A stretch of 64,000 bases of DNA, from NCBI RefSeq assembly GCF_964340395.1, contig NC_135550.1, positions 32,674,176-32,738,175 of the forward strand, written 5' to 3'. A program made the translations under genes and the position numbers. How positions within the stretch are numbered: position 1 is the stretch's first letter; each line of letters starts with the position of its first letter. This document shows positions 11,254 to 20,815 of the stretch, one piece after another. The stretch is from Glandiceps talaboti (lineage: Eukaryota; Hemichordata; Enteropneusta; Spengelidae). Under the pieces are notes generated by a model. The model was not told the origin of the DNA. It saw nothing but the letters and a program-made list of their open reading frames with translations, and made no database searches.

Positions 11254-12580
11254 TATGTGAATGTTAATGTTACAGATGTGCGCAAGGTTCCCTGTATATA
11301 TAGTGCATACTAATTGTTATTTTTTTTATTCATACTAGTATATATTTTCTATAATAAAAGGCTTCATATCTTTGTTTTATTACTAGCTAGAATCCTATAA
11401 ATACCGAAGCTAGACAACCATCCTTCCCTTTTTTCATTCGTGTTCAGATATTCGTTCTATCATAGACATTGTCTATGATTCTATAAATAGAATCAAATAA
11501 GTACCATCATTTCCATTTTCATCAAATTAATATGCGAAGTTGTTCTGTATATTTTAAAAAAATGGTTTGATGTGACGATGTTATTAGTTAACATATCGAA
11601 GAGTTGTGTGATTTTCCTAGCCGAGAGACTGGTCGTCGGATTTCGAATCTAGCGTCATACTCATAATCATGATCGCGAGGTTTGAAAGCCAACATCCAGT
11701 CTTATAAGCTATAAAATTCCCGGAAAGGAGTAGAAAGCTGTTTGGGAAGGGGCCGAGTCTTCGGTTATGACACATTTCCTTTTCACAACGTTGTTGTTAA
11801 AAGAAACTAGGTCTAAATATAGACGTCTTATTAAAGTCACGTGTTTATAGGCACGTGTGACGTAAATGTTAAACAGTTACATCACAAATTTGGTAATGTC
11901 ATTTCCATCAACTACTGAAAATGGTTAACTTCTCAAGGACTGGGTAACTTTTAATACCATAATGAATCAGTCAATATGCAGATCAATCGATCGATCGATC
12001 AATTACAGGTTGTAAGAGTGTCAGAATCGCAAACAATGTTCTGTCAAATACCACTGTATGGCTAGCGCACAAAACTCCTGGTAGATGAAAACCACCAATG
12101 ACATTGACCATATGAAGCAGTATGGATCTACCGGTTGTCCAAAATGGGTGTCAGTTCTTTCAATTTTCGTTGTGAAACACACATCAACATATATGACAAC
12201 CCAAAACTATGCAAGACATAACTGAATATCGATTCTCATTTTCATTGTAAGCCAAATCTTTGCAGATATCCAAGTGTCCAGTCTGGAACTACAGCAAAAG
12301 ATCTTTTCTTGACACCAGATCATTCGTAGTTCTAGAAAGAGTCTACATTTTAAGGGAGGGGGGGGGGGGTGTTTTGAAGGCAGTCGGGTGATTACTCAAA
12401 AGCTTTTTCCATTCTGGCGACTAAGTTGAATTCTAAACACTTATTCGCACAAGTTTCTTCCACACAATATCTTTTATCTATAAAACATTTTGTGAAATAT
12501 ATATAATTTTCTACCCATTGTAATTTTTGTCAGTCAAGCATAATTAGATGTATGATTTTTACCATTTAATTAGACTCTTG
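11254..12580. other. Intergenic, no gene recognised
   Basis: Holds a short hairpin near 11460-11480 (ATCATAGACA/TGTCTATGAT), a short GATC run at about 11985-12000 and a G-run at about 12359-12370. No exon, RNA or known repeat family seen. Confidence 0.4.
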
Positions 12581-12589
12581 GTATTTGAC
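12581..12589. repeat. 9-bp target duplication, left copy
   Basis: GTATTTGAC, matched exactly by 13303-13311, brackets the small foldback element. Confidence 0.75.
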
Positions 12590-13302
12590 GATTGCGATTC
12601 ACTTCGTCCCATTTTCAACTCGTCCCATTTCAACTCGCCCCAATTTCAACTCGCCCCATTTTCAACTCGCCCCATTTTTAACTCGTCCCATTTTCAACTC
12701 GCCCCAACAACACTAGTAAACGTTTATAAATCTAAACGATACACGGACTCGAAGTACGGGGACCGAAACATTTACATGAGTTTACCTACGTAGCCAGTCG
12801 AAGCGTAACATTTCGTAGCAGAAAGTGGTGTGGGTTTTGGCTAAAGTGTTTGGTAGATCTAGAACTTATACTAGCACAACAACTTTAAATTTCCTCAGTC
12901 ATGGAATATAACTTTTCACATTAGGACTTAATGTTTACAACCCAAATAAGAAATAATAATGATAATAACCAAGGAGAATATTAGTGACTGACACGCTTAC
13001 GACTTCCGCGCGTACGGGTTTTGGAGACGTGTCTCCTCTCCCTAGTTAACGCAACTAAGTATTGTAGTATGTGTTTACAGCGCAAGTGGTACTTCATTAG
13101 TGGAATACGAGATACCACAGACCCTCCAAACTGAGTACTACTAGCTTCGACTTCATATATGCACAGGTAAATTATATTGCAAAGAGTTGGGGCGAGTTGA
13201 AAATGGGGCGAGTTGAAATTGGGGCGAGTTGAAAATTGGACGAGTTGAGTGGGACGAGTTGAAATGGGACGAGTTGAAATTGGGACGAGTTGATCCGTCA
13301 CC
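12590..13302. mobile_element. Small foldback element with tandem-repeat termini
   Basis: A 713-bp unit whose two inverted ends are arrays of a 15-16 bp subrepeat: CAACTCGCCCCATTTT-type on the left (about 12600-12706) and its reverse complement, GGGGCGAGTTGAAAATG-type, on the right (about 13183-13292). The outermost 17 bp are related (GATTGCGATTCACTTCG against the reverse complement GGTGACGGATCAACTCG). It is flanked by an exact 9-bp direct repeat. The 480-bp centre has no recognisable gene. Inverted ends made of tandem subrepeats plus a 9-bp duplication are the hallmark of Drosophila Foldback (MuDR-related) elements; the assignment here is by analogy. Confidence 0.75.
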
Positions 13303-13311
13303 GTATTTGAC
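13303..13311. repeat. 9-bp target duplication, right copy
   Basis: GTATTTGAC, identical to 12581-12589. Confidence 0.75.
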
Positions 13312-13762
13312 ATACGATGTATGATTAACTGGACATTAGTCTGCCAACAATAGTTCATTTATCAATGATGAAGAACATGTTTCCTTTTAAGATGCGCAGG
13401 TGACCTTTATAACACCTTTCGCGAGTTGTATTGTCCAAGTCAAGATTTCATAACGTCTTTACATGAGGATGTTGTGCAATGGATTCTTTGTAACATCTAT
13501 TTGAAGCCCTCAGCAGGAGACAAGCTTCTGAGAACAAACATCCATGGTTTATTATTATCTAAGGTAAAGGATGCATCTTTGCACACATCATTGTCTTCAG
13601 CAATATACATGCACAGTTATGGGTAGTGATAAATATATATTATAGAAACTACTTCTGACTGGGAACGACTGGAACTATTGATGGACCATTGTCGTTGAGC
13701 ATAAAGAAGTCAGGCTATGATACTGCATAATAACAGGACCAATGATGATCCTACACAACTTA
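13312..13762. other. Intergenic, no feature recognised
   Basis: No exon or repeat family seen. A plus-strand open frame at 13426-13626 has no family resemblance. Confidence 0.35.
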
Positions 13763-14175
13763 CACAAGGTACCACCATTGTGCCATACTCAAGTCTAGCT
13801 TCACATCATCACACCAAGGTACCACCATTGTACCATACCCAAGTCCAGCTTGACAGCATCACATCAAGGTACCACCATTGTGCCATACCCAAGTCTAGCT
13901 TCTCATCATCACACCAAGGTACCACCATTGTGCCATACCCAAGTCCAGCTTGACAGCATCACATCAAGGTACCACCATTGTGCCATACCCAAGTCTAGCT
14001 TCACATCATCACATCAAGGTACCACCATTGTGCCATACCCAAGTCTAGCTTCACATCATCACACCAAGGTACCACCACTGTGCCATACCCAAGTCTAGCT
14101 TCACATCATCACACCAGGGTACCACCATTGTATGATACTCAAATCTAGTTCACAGCATCATGTCAAGGTAGCACC
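13763..14175. repeat. 50-bp minisatellite, about eight copies
   Basis: The unit begins AAGGTACCACCATTGTGCCA, continues TACCCAAGTCTAGCTTCACA and ends in CATCATCACACC. Starts fall every 50 bp (13816, 13866, 13916, 13966, 14016, 14066, 14116). Two alternating variants (TCTAGCTTCACATCATC and TCCAGCTTGACAGCATC) suggest a 100-bp higher-order unit in the middle of the array. It lies beyond the GALM 3' end. Confidence 0.95.
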
Positions 14176-14447
14176 AAAGTACCACCATTGTACAATATCT
14201 CACCATAAACAGTACAGTCTACAATCATATACATGATGTGTTAAATTTTACTGTACATTGCTAATTATGATTACTTTGTATTACATCTCAATACAGTCTT
14301 TGGGAATTTTTGATATCTACACCAGTAAAGCCTCTTTCCCCCCCCCCCTTCCCCCCTACCCCCAGTGTTGTAGTTACATTGTAATCCGAGTTCTATATAC
14401 ATATATCACTATTACGCAGTATCAAATTTATATGGAGATCCTTTTCA

Positions 14448-14453
14448 TTTATT
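14448..14453 (-). terminator. Candidate poly(A) signal of GALM
   Basis: AATAAA on the minus strand, about 340 bp downstream of the GALM stop codon. It is one candidate; no other evidence supports its use. Confidence 0.35.
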
Positions 14454-14789
14454 TTTAGTGTTGGTCAACATCACTACTGATGGGAACATTTTGAAATGGG
14501 AACCTGACAATTATTGATACCATCTATTACAAGTGATGGAAATGTACACGCACTAACCAAAATATGAAGTTTGATGATGATGTTTGACTACATAATTCAT
14601 TAAAAACATACTTTAATATTCTCTCACTGATTTGATAATGTCAATTCAACAATAAGTCATTCAGTATTCAAATGTTCTTGATTGAGGTCCTATTATATCT
14701 ATTGGCTATCAAATTCATCATGTACATGATTATCATTTTCTTCTATACTTCCTCCAAGGTCTTCTTCATCCTTCAGTCAGTCATTTTTT

Positions 14790-17700
14790 TCACTTAGTAA
14801 CTGAAAACTTGTACCATGTTGTATGGTCATATGTTTCTCCTGGACGCAGCACAGCATTTGGAAAATTTGGCTGAAATTGAGAAGAACACAGATAATCAGA
14901 GTGATGATAATAAAACAAACTCCCTATACAAATGATTTAAAACTTTGAAATATGATAAATACTTTTTCCATCAATCAATCAATCAATCAATCAATCGATC
15001 AATCATTGTATTTCAAGACTTGGCTCCAACCAATCATTGTACTTCAGTGCTTGGCTTCAGCCAATCATTGTATTTAATTACTAGGCTCCAGCCAATCATT
15101 GTATTTCAGTGCTGGGCTTCAGCCAATCATTGTATTTCAATGCTGGGCTTCATCCAATCATTGTATTTCAGTGATAAGCTTCAACCAATCATTGTAATTA
15201 AATGCTAGGCTTCAACCAATAGAACAGGTCATTTTGTAATAATTACCATGCATGGTAATATTTGAGTTGGTGTGACAATAAAGAAAAATAACACACCAGG
15301 ATTTGATTTCAAAGTGAATCAGGTTTGTTGCCTTTGAAAACACATGTTGTCTTTTCAATGTCAATGCATCACTATTCATTTAAAATGCAGATAATGTGAT
15401 AAATAAATAAATTTGGAAAGTTTGTAACTAACGTGATTGGCAGCATCAGGATAATTCTGAGCTTCAAGACACAATCCTGAATGTTTGGGATACTTGGCAC
15501 CATCTTTACCAACTGATGAACCATCTAGAAAATTACCAGTATAAAACTGTACACCAGGTTGTGTTGTGTAGGCTTCCAATAAACGACCAGATTTAGGATC
15601 AACAAGTCTACAATTAAGGAAATAATTCAGTTATATCAGTTATATTTTAAGATTCTATAATTCACAGGAATTGAACAGATTCAAAATACAAGTAGAACAA
15701 TAAATGAAAAGAAATGTCCCAGCAAATACTCCTCCAGATTGAGAGGTCTTAATAAATGGCCAACACATGGTGAGAAATCTTTTAAGACTTGTATATCATC
15801 AGTAAGTAATTTCCCTGTATCATGTTTTGTTTGATTACTGTATATACCAACTTAATTAAGCTATCTATATCTCTCAGGAAATATATTTATTTATTTACTT
15901 ACAATCAAACATTTGAACTATTAAATGCAATAATCTTTTGCCAAGCAGTCTATAGATACATACAACTGTAAGTCAACTGCTTGGCCATCTTAAGACCTCA
16001 TTTGTCTAAATCTCCTTGCCAGTCTATAGATACATACAACTGTAAGTCAACTGCTTGGCCATCTTAAGACCTCATTTGTCTAAATCTCCTTGACAACTTC
16101 ACCAGACAGAGGTAAAGGTAATTTTTGGTGACTGAGAACACCTAGATCATCTTTCTTTCAAACAATACAGAGAGCCAAATATCATACACCATAAAATATA
16201 TTAACATTGTTTTATATATACATATGACAAATATCAATGGCTACATATATATGGGTCAACAATAAAGTGAAGTGTATCATCATTAATTCTCATTTAAAGT
16301 GGCTATATGGATGAGGATTGGGTATTTATTTTGGATTTTTAATTTGTAAAGTAATTTTATCATGGCTTCCTACTTGACAAGTGAATGTGAAACAACATAT
16401 GTCAAGTCTGTGTTTGTAACTCAATACTTTGGAAAAAGCTAAACAATGTGTAAAAAGTTTGTTATTGTATGTACAATAACAAACTTTTGTATTGAATCTT
16501 TTACAATGTATTGAGTTACAAACACAGACTTGGTCAATGTTGTTTCACATTTATTATTCAAGTAGGAAGCCATGATTAAATTACTTTATAAATTAAAAAT
16601 CCAGAATAAATACCCAATCCTAATACATATGACTACTTTACTTAATGATTTATCTATTTCATTTACCTGGCATATAAATGTCTATTATTGGATGGACCAT
16701 AGCAGAAATTGATATCATATCCACCAGGTACTTTGTGTATTCTATCACCAACGGTTACCGGTTCTCTTAAATCAAACAGAGTTCCTTGAACTGCTTTGAT
16801 TTCACCTGAAATATGTCAACACAATTGCAACTCCTTTCAGAATGTGGTTGTTTGATGATAAACTTTGAGGTATTTTTTCCCCAAACTATATTTCTTGGTA
16901 TACACTTAAACAGAAAATAGTGCTGGATTGTTGTTGAAGTGTCACAAATATTTGGTTGACAAGTCAATGATGTCATTGCAAATAGGAACTAAGTATGCTG
17001 TAGTTGACATCAGATAATTACCAATCACATGTCGTTTGTACCATCCGCCATCTTTTTTTGAGTTAGTTTCCTCTATGCATATATCAGCCACTTCCCATAC
17101 CCCACTTTCAAACCATCTCTCCACTCTGTCTGTAACCTTAAGTCAAATGTTTTATTATAGACATTGGGTTGTCGGTGGCCAAGTGGTTAAACAATTTCCC
17201 TCTTACCCACAGGCACTCGACCCAAGCAAGATCTATGAATAAATGGATATTGAATGAAATGATACCAAGTTTACAAACTAAATGTCTAATGTTTCCTGTG
17301 TATGTATGTATACCGTGTTGTGCACCGGCCGTAAGAATGCTGTGTGTTCTATGTGACTTCTGAATGTACACAGTGTGTACGCTATCACTAGTATTGCACG
17401 CTATATATATTATACAATGTGAATAGGGTATGCATATAACATGCAGGAAATGTATAAAAACAACACAAAATGCAATATTTCACACTTAGTAAGGCTATAT
17501 ACTACACTATTATTAAGGCTAGCGTGCAATACTAGCAATAGCTTACACACTATGTACATTCGGAAGTCACATAGAACACACAGCATTCTTACAGCGCACA
17601 ACATGGCATACATAAACAGGAAATATTAGACATTTAGTTTGTAAACTTAGTATCATTTCATTCAATATCCATTTATTCATAGATCTCAGGTTGAGTGCCT

Positions 17701-19163
17701 GTGCTCTTACCACTGTGGTCAGGGTTCAATTAAATTTACCACTCTGTAAGTAAGAAAAGTGTTATTCAGTTTGACTCTACTGAACAACACAGGTTTTCCC
17801 CAGGTACTCTGGTTTCCTCCTGCATTAACACTGAACACACAAGGGTTGGCCCTCACTGGACTTCTTGGGGGATAAGTGTTTATATACTTAATGAACTATC
17901 CAGTATAAATAAAGATTACTGTATTATTTTTACATTGTACTCTTACCTGTTGGAACTGACGTTTCATCCAGAGGTGTATAGCTGTCAGCAGGTATAGTGA
18001 TTTGATGGTCATAAATATTTGGTGCATCCTGAAATGAACATTTGATGATATCCAATTGTTAAACACACCAACTGAGATTGGATAGTCAAGTAAACTCTAC
18101 AAACTCACTTCAACTTTGGTTCAACATATGTGTATGAATTGATTTCACATTGTATTGATTCAGAAGTACTTCGGCAAAAAAAAGGCGGAATTGTTTCTGG
18201 TCATGACAGTTTATCTATTACATGGCCTGCAAGGTTGAAATAGCAATGGTTGACCAAGTTAACCAGGGTTGCCTTTCTAAAACTAGCAATAATATGAAAT
18301 ATACATATACTTACATGGCCTGCAAGATTGAAATAGCAATGGTTGACCAAGTTAACCAGGGTTGCCTTTTTACAACTAGCAGTAACATGAAATATAATTT
18401 CATTGTCCTCTGTTAATTGATATGTAACTTGGGTTGTTAGTTCACCTGGATAGCCTTCTTCACCATCTGGACTAACATATGTAAATTTCACTAGGTCATC
18501 TTCTATGCTGGAATCCCAGAATGCCTACAATGAAGTAAGAACCAATGTACACATTCAAGGTAGATTTTTGTAGGTACAAAGTACTGAAATTTGTGCACAT
18601 ATTACAAACAAGAAAGTCACAGACAAAGGACTTTATTTATTTCAGATACAAGAAAGTGTTTGGCCTGTACAAAAAAATAACTTGTCATAAGCTACAAAAT
18701 TTCCATGGTGATTAACAATAAAAATGTTTGTATAGTGATAAAGATGAGGCGTTTGGTTTTCTGTGAATCTTCAAACATTTTAAACTAACCTTACAAAATC
18801 CATGATATCCACCATGAAGGTGATTTGGTCCATTATTGACTGTTAACTGGTATTCTTGGCCATCTATTGAAAGTTTACCTTTAGCTGTTCTATTTGCTGC
18901 CCTTCCAACAACAACACCATAGAAAAATGGATCAGTTTCATAACCTACAAATACACATACAATGAAATAAACTATGCGATATTTGGATGATTCTGATGTG
19001 ACAGAGTTGACCATGGATTCTTGTATCTCTTCAACACTCTTCAATAAAATGTACCAGTACATGATTTGCATGCAGGTATGCAGTGCAGTGTAAATAACAC
19101 TGGTATTAACACCAGGATCTATGAATAGTATGATTCCAAGCATACATTAAAAAAGGGATGCAA

Positions 19164-19194
<31 letters not shown>

Positions 19195-19411
19195 CATTAG
19201 TACCAGTTAACTTACCTTCAACAGTTGGGTAACCAGGGACAACATCTTTATAATTTCCGGCCTTATCAGGTACTTGTACTGAAGTAATGGCTGCTCCAAC
19301 ACTGATCAATTCTACTGTCATGCCATTACTGTTTTTCAGTTTATATCTCTTCACTTCTTTACCATCTTTTGTCTTGCCAAAGACATCAGTGGTAATGCTT
19401 GTATTGCTCAT
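14790..19411 (-). CDS. GALM: Aldose 1-epimerase (galactose mutarotase)
   Basis: Cytosolic enzyme that interconverts alpha and beta anomers of galactose and glucose, feeding the Leloir pathway. Seven exons: 19411-19216, 18944-18790, 18524-18315, 18028-17947, 16805-16667, 15607-15433, 14870-14790, all GT-AG and frame-consistent, giving 345 residues (human protein 342). The start MSNTSITTDVFG aligns with the family N-terminus. Active-site residues are present: N83-R84, H109 in LHGG, H179 in NHCYFNLAG (catalytic acid), D245 in GGYD, and E309 in GLCLEAQNYPD (catalytic base). The protein ends HTTWYKFSVTK. Exon 3 carries a 93-bp duplication of its 3' end (see findings). Introns hold SINE, MITE and duplication insertions. 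About 1 kb upstream of the start codon begins the 21-kb foldback element. Nothing in the coding sequence looks broken. Confidence 0.95.
14974..15225. repeat. (CAAT)n run plus about 41-bp minisatellite in GALM intron 6
   Basis: A short CAAT run is followed by about six copies of a unit built on CCAATCATTGTATTTCAGTG and CTGGGCTTCAG. A few substitutions separate the copies. Confidence 0.9.
15946..16093. repeat. Tandem duplication of 74 bp in GALM intron 5
   Basis: The segment starting CAGTCTATAGATACATACAA and ending at CTCCTTG occurs twice in a row, at 15946 and 16020, almost without difference, so it is recent. Confidence 0.9.
16297..16638. mobile_element. Palindromic MITE, TA target site (Tc1/mariner-like)
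   Basis: Almost the whole 342-bp unit is one inverted repeat. The left end starts AAGTGGCTATATGGATGAGG and the right end, reversed, starts AAGTAGTCATATGTATTAGG; both continue with ATTGGGTATTTATT and later TGGCTTCCTACTTGA. It is flanked by TA on both sides (16295-16296 and 16639-16640). The centre is a short hairpin around AAGTTTGTTATTGT. TA duplication and lack of coding sequence fit a Tc1/mariner-derived MITE. It lies in GALM intron 5, 29 bp from exon 5. Confidence 0.75.
17166..17935 (+). mobile_element. tRNA-derived SINE, split by a MITE
   Basis: The SINE head (17166-17199: TGTCGGTGGCCAAGTGGTTA, an A box) and its body and tail (17712-17935: CTGTGGTCAGGGTTCAA as B-box region, then AGTAAGAAAAGTG, TTTTCCCCAGGTACTC, ending AATAAAGATTACTG) become contiguous if the MITE and one copy of its 8-bp duplication are removed. 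The joined order matches the SINE at 53.3 kb. It lies in GALM intron 4. Confidence 0.85.
17208..17703. mobile_element. MITE with about 190-bp inverted ends inserted in the SINE
   Basis: A 496-bp foldback-type MITE. The ends are CACAGGCACTC and GAGTGCCTGTG, and the inverted arms run inward through AGATCTATGAATAAATGG, TCTAATRTTTCCTG, GAATGCTGTGTGTTCTATGT and CTAGTATTGCACGCT. It is flanked by a perfect 8-bp duplication, CTCTTACC (17200-17207 and 17704-17711). An 8-bp duplication fits the hAT or P superfamilies, and the CA-start ends do not separate them. No coding capacity. Arms differ by roughly a dozen substitutions and small indels. Confidence 0.85.
18219..18404 (-). repeat. 93-bp tandem duplication across GALM exon 3 end and donor
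   Basis: Two adjacent copies (18312-18404 and 18219-18311) each contain the end of exon 3 (ATLVNLVNHCYFNLAGH) and the start of the intron. The upstream copy has a strong donor (CAT|GTAAGT), the downstream copy a weaker one (CAT|GTAATA). The period is 93 bp, that is 31 codons, and the frame stays open through both copies. Confidence 0.9.
19163..19195. repeat. (ATAA)n microsatellite
   Basis: About eight tandem ATAA units in GALM intron 1. Confidence 0.95.
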
Positions 19412-20397
19412 TGCTGGATATACGTCAAGACCTGCTAGTCAAAATACCAGTTGAAAAAGTTTGCTAAATTCTCAGTGATTTGTAGGAAATCTACTGAATA
19501 TACAGTTCTTTAACTATGGCATGTTGACAAACAGCAGTAGCTTGATATTGGGAGAAATTGCAAAACAACAAGGTAAAATTAGAAAGTTCGACGTTAATAT
19601 CACACTTCCTAAATTTCTAATCGAAAATCTACAATATTTAAATTGAATGCGTTCTGTAAGGGAATCATCAATTATGCAAATTACCCATTAAAATGATATT
19701 CAAAAAAATATGGTAATGAACGTTATAATAATTAATTATGCAAAGTGTTCCCTAAATCTTTAGGTGAAATTGATGGCTTTTATAGTACATATGCACTCTG
19801 TTACATTTAACGTATGTACTAAATTGTATGGAAATTGAAGTATGCAGTCTAAAGATATTGCCTAAATACCAAAACTCATTAATTAAGCAAATGATTTATT
19901 AACAGTGTAAGGTACATCAGCAAACATTATAGGATACATACGATTTGTTATGGTTAAAATATGTACGAATGGTACTGAAATTTACCTCGGAAATTTAAGT
20001 ATGCATTCTAAAGACATAGCCTAATTACCGAAACTCATTACTTATGTAAATTAATCTTTAAAACTGTGAGGTACATCAATAAACTTAACAGGACATATGG
20101 GATTTATTAATATTGCATACACTGGGATGCATCAGCATTCATTATCACGCTTAACATGATTGGACAATCATGTCCTCTATCTAAAAGGTCATGATATGGT
20201 TAGACTGTCGACAGTCGCTCGCGCCTTTTTTTTCCTACGTTTTATCGTCGCCGCGCTCCGATCCGGCGCAACACTACTACTATAATCAGAGAGATCGAGG
20301 GCCGCAGTGTTCACTATACATTTTTAAAAAAAAATGATACACATTGATTCGAGTGCCTGTGATATTACCTACCGTTAGAAATGAGTGCAAAACAGCT
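19412..20397. other. GALM upstream region
   Basis: Between the GALM start codon and the 21-kb element. At about 19830-20120 two diverged copies of a segment of about 165 bp are visible (shared AAGTATGCA-TCTAAAGA, ACCRAAACTCATTA, GAGGTACATCA-type blocks). A small GC- and CpG-rich patch at about 20205-20310 (CGCTCGCGCC, CGTCGCCGCGCTCCGATCC) stands out from the AT-rich surroundings and may be the GALM promoter or a non-coding first exon. Confidence 0.45.
20389..20397. repeat. 9-bp target duplication, left copy (AAAACAGCT)
   Basis: Identical to 41363-41371. The two copies directly abut perfectly matching inverted ends of the 21-kb element. Confidence 0.9.
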
Positions 20398-20815
20398 ACT
20401 AAGTTGAAGCAGGCAGACACAGGCAGCAAACAATGGAAGCAGGCAGAAATGACCTTTGACCTTGAACATCGAACCCTCTAGCTTACTGTCAAATTACTGT
20501 ATAGCAAGAAACAAGGACTTTACCTTTCTTTATCAGTTTCACAGACTTTCAGAAGTGATAAATCATAGAAGTAACATAATATAAGACATAAATGAAAACC
20601 CGAAGTAACTTTAAAAAAAAAATATTCCTATGCAATGTGATATTTACATGTTGTAAGTATTAACCAAACAATTATTTTCTCCCCATGCAAGAGTACTGTG
20701 TATTCACCATGCTTCAAAATACAGCTCTATGAAATCTGTATTATTAAAATTGGTTGTACTTAAATATTGTCTTTTACACCCTTCACTATAATAATGGGAA
20801 TGTTACTAATTCATG
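20398..20815. repeat. Left terminal inverted repeat, non-satellite part
   Basis: Matches the reverse complement of about 40945-41362 with very few differences: in the outer 280 bp I count about one substitution and one 3-bp indel. It contains a T-run/A-run, a DR1 nuclear-receptor site, and no open frame of note. The inner edge passes into satellite at GGTGCATTATGGGAAATTTC. Confidence 0.85.
20450..20462 (-). promoter_or_regulatory. DR1 nuclear-receptor site in left terminal repeat
   Basis: On the minus strand AGGTCAAAGGTCA, a perfect direct repeat of AGGTCA spaced by one base (the HNF4/RXR-type consensus), preceded by TCA, so that TCAAGGTCA (ERR/SF-1 half-site form) overlaps it. About 1.04 kb upstream of the GALM start codon. 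The match is seen; binding is not shown. Confidence 0.55.

Noticed and set aside
13763-14175. Regular direct repeats that could be mistaken for a CRISPR array
   Set aside because: Units abut without unique spacers, and the surrounding genes are eukaryotic with introns.
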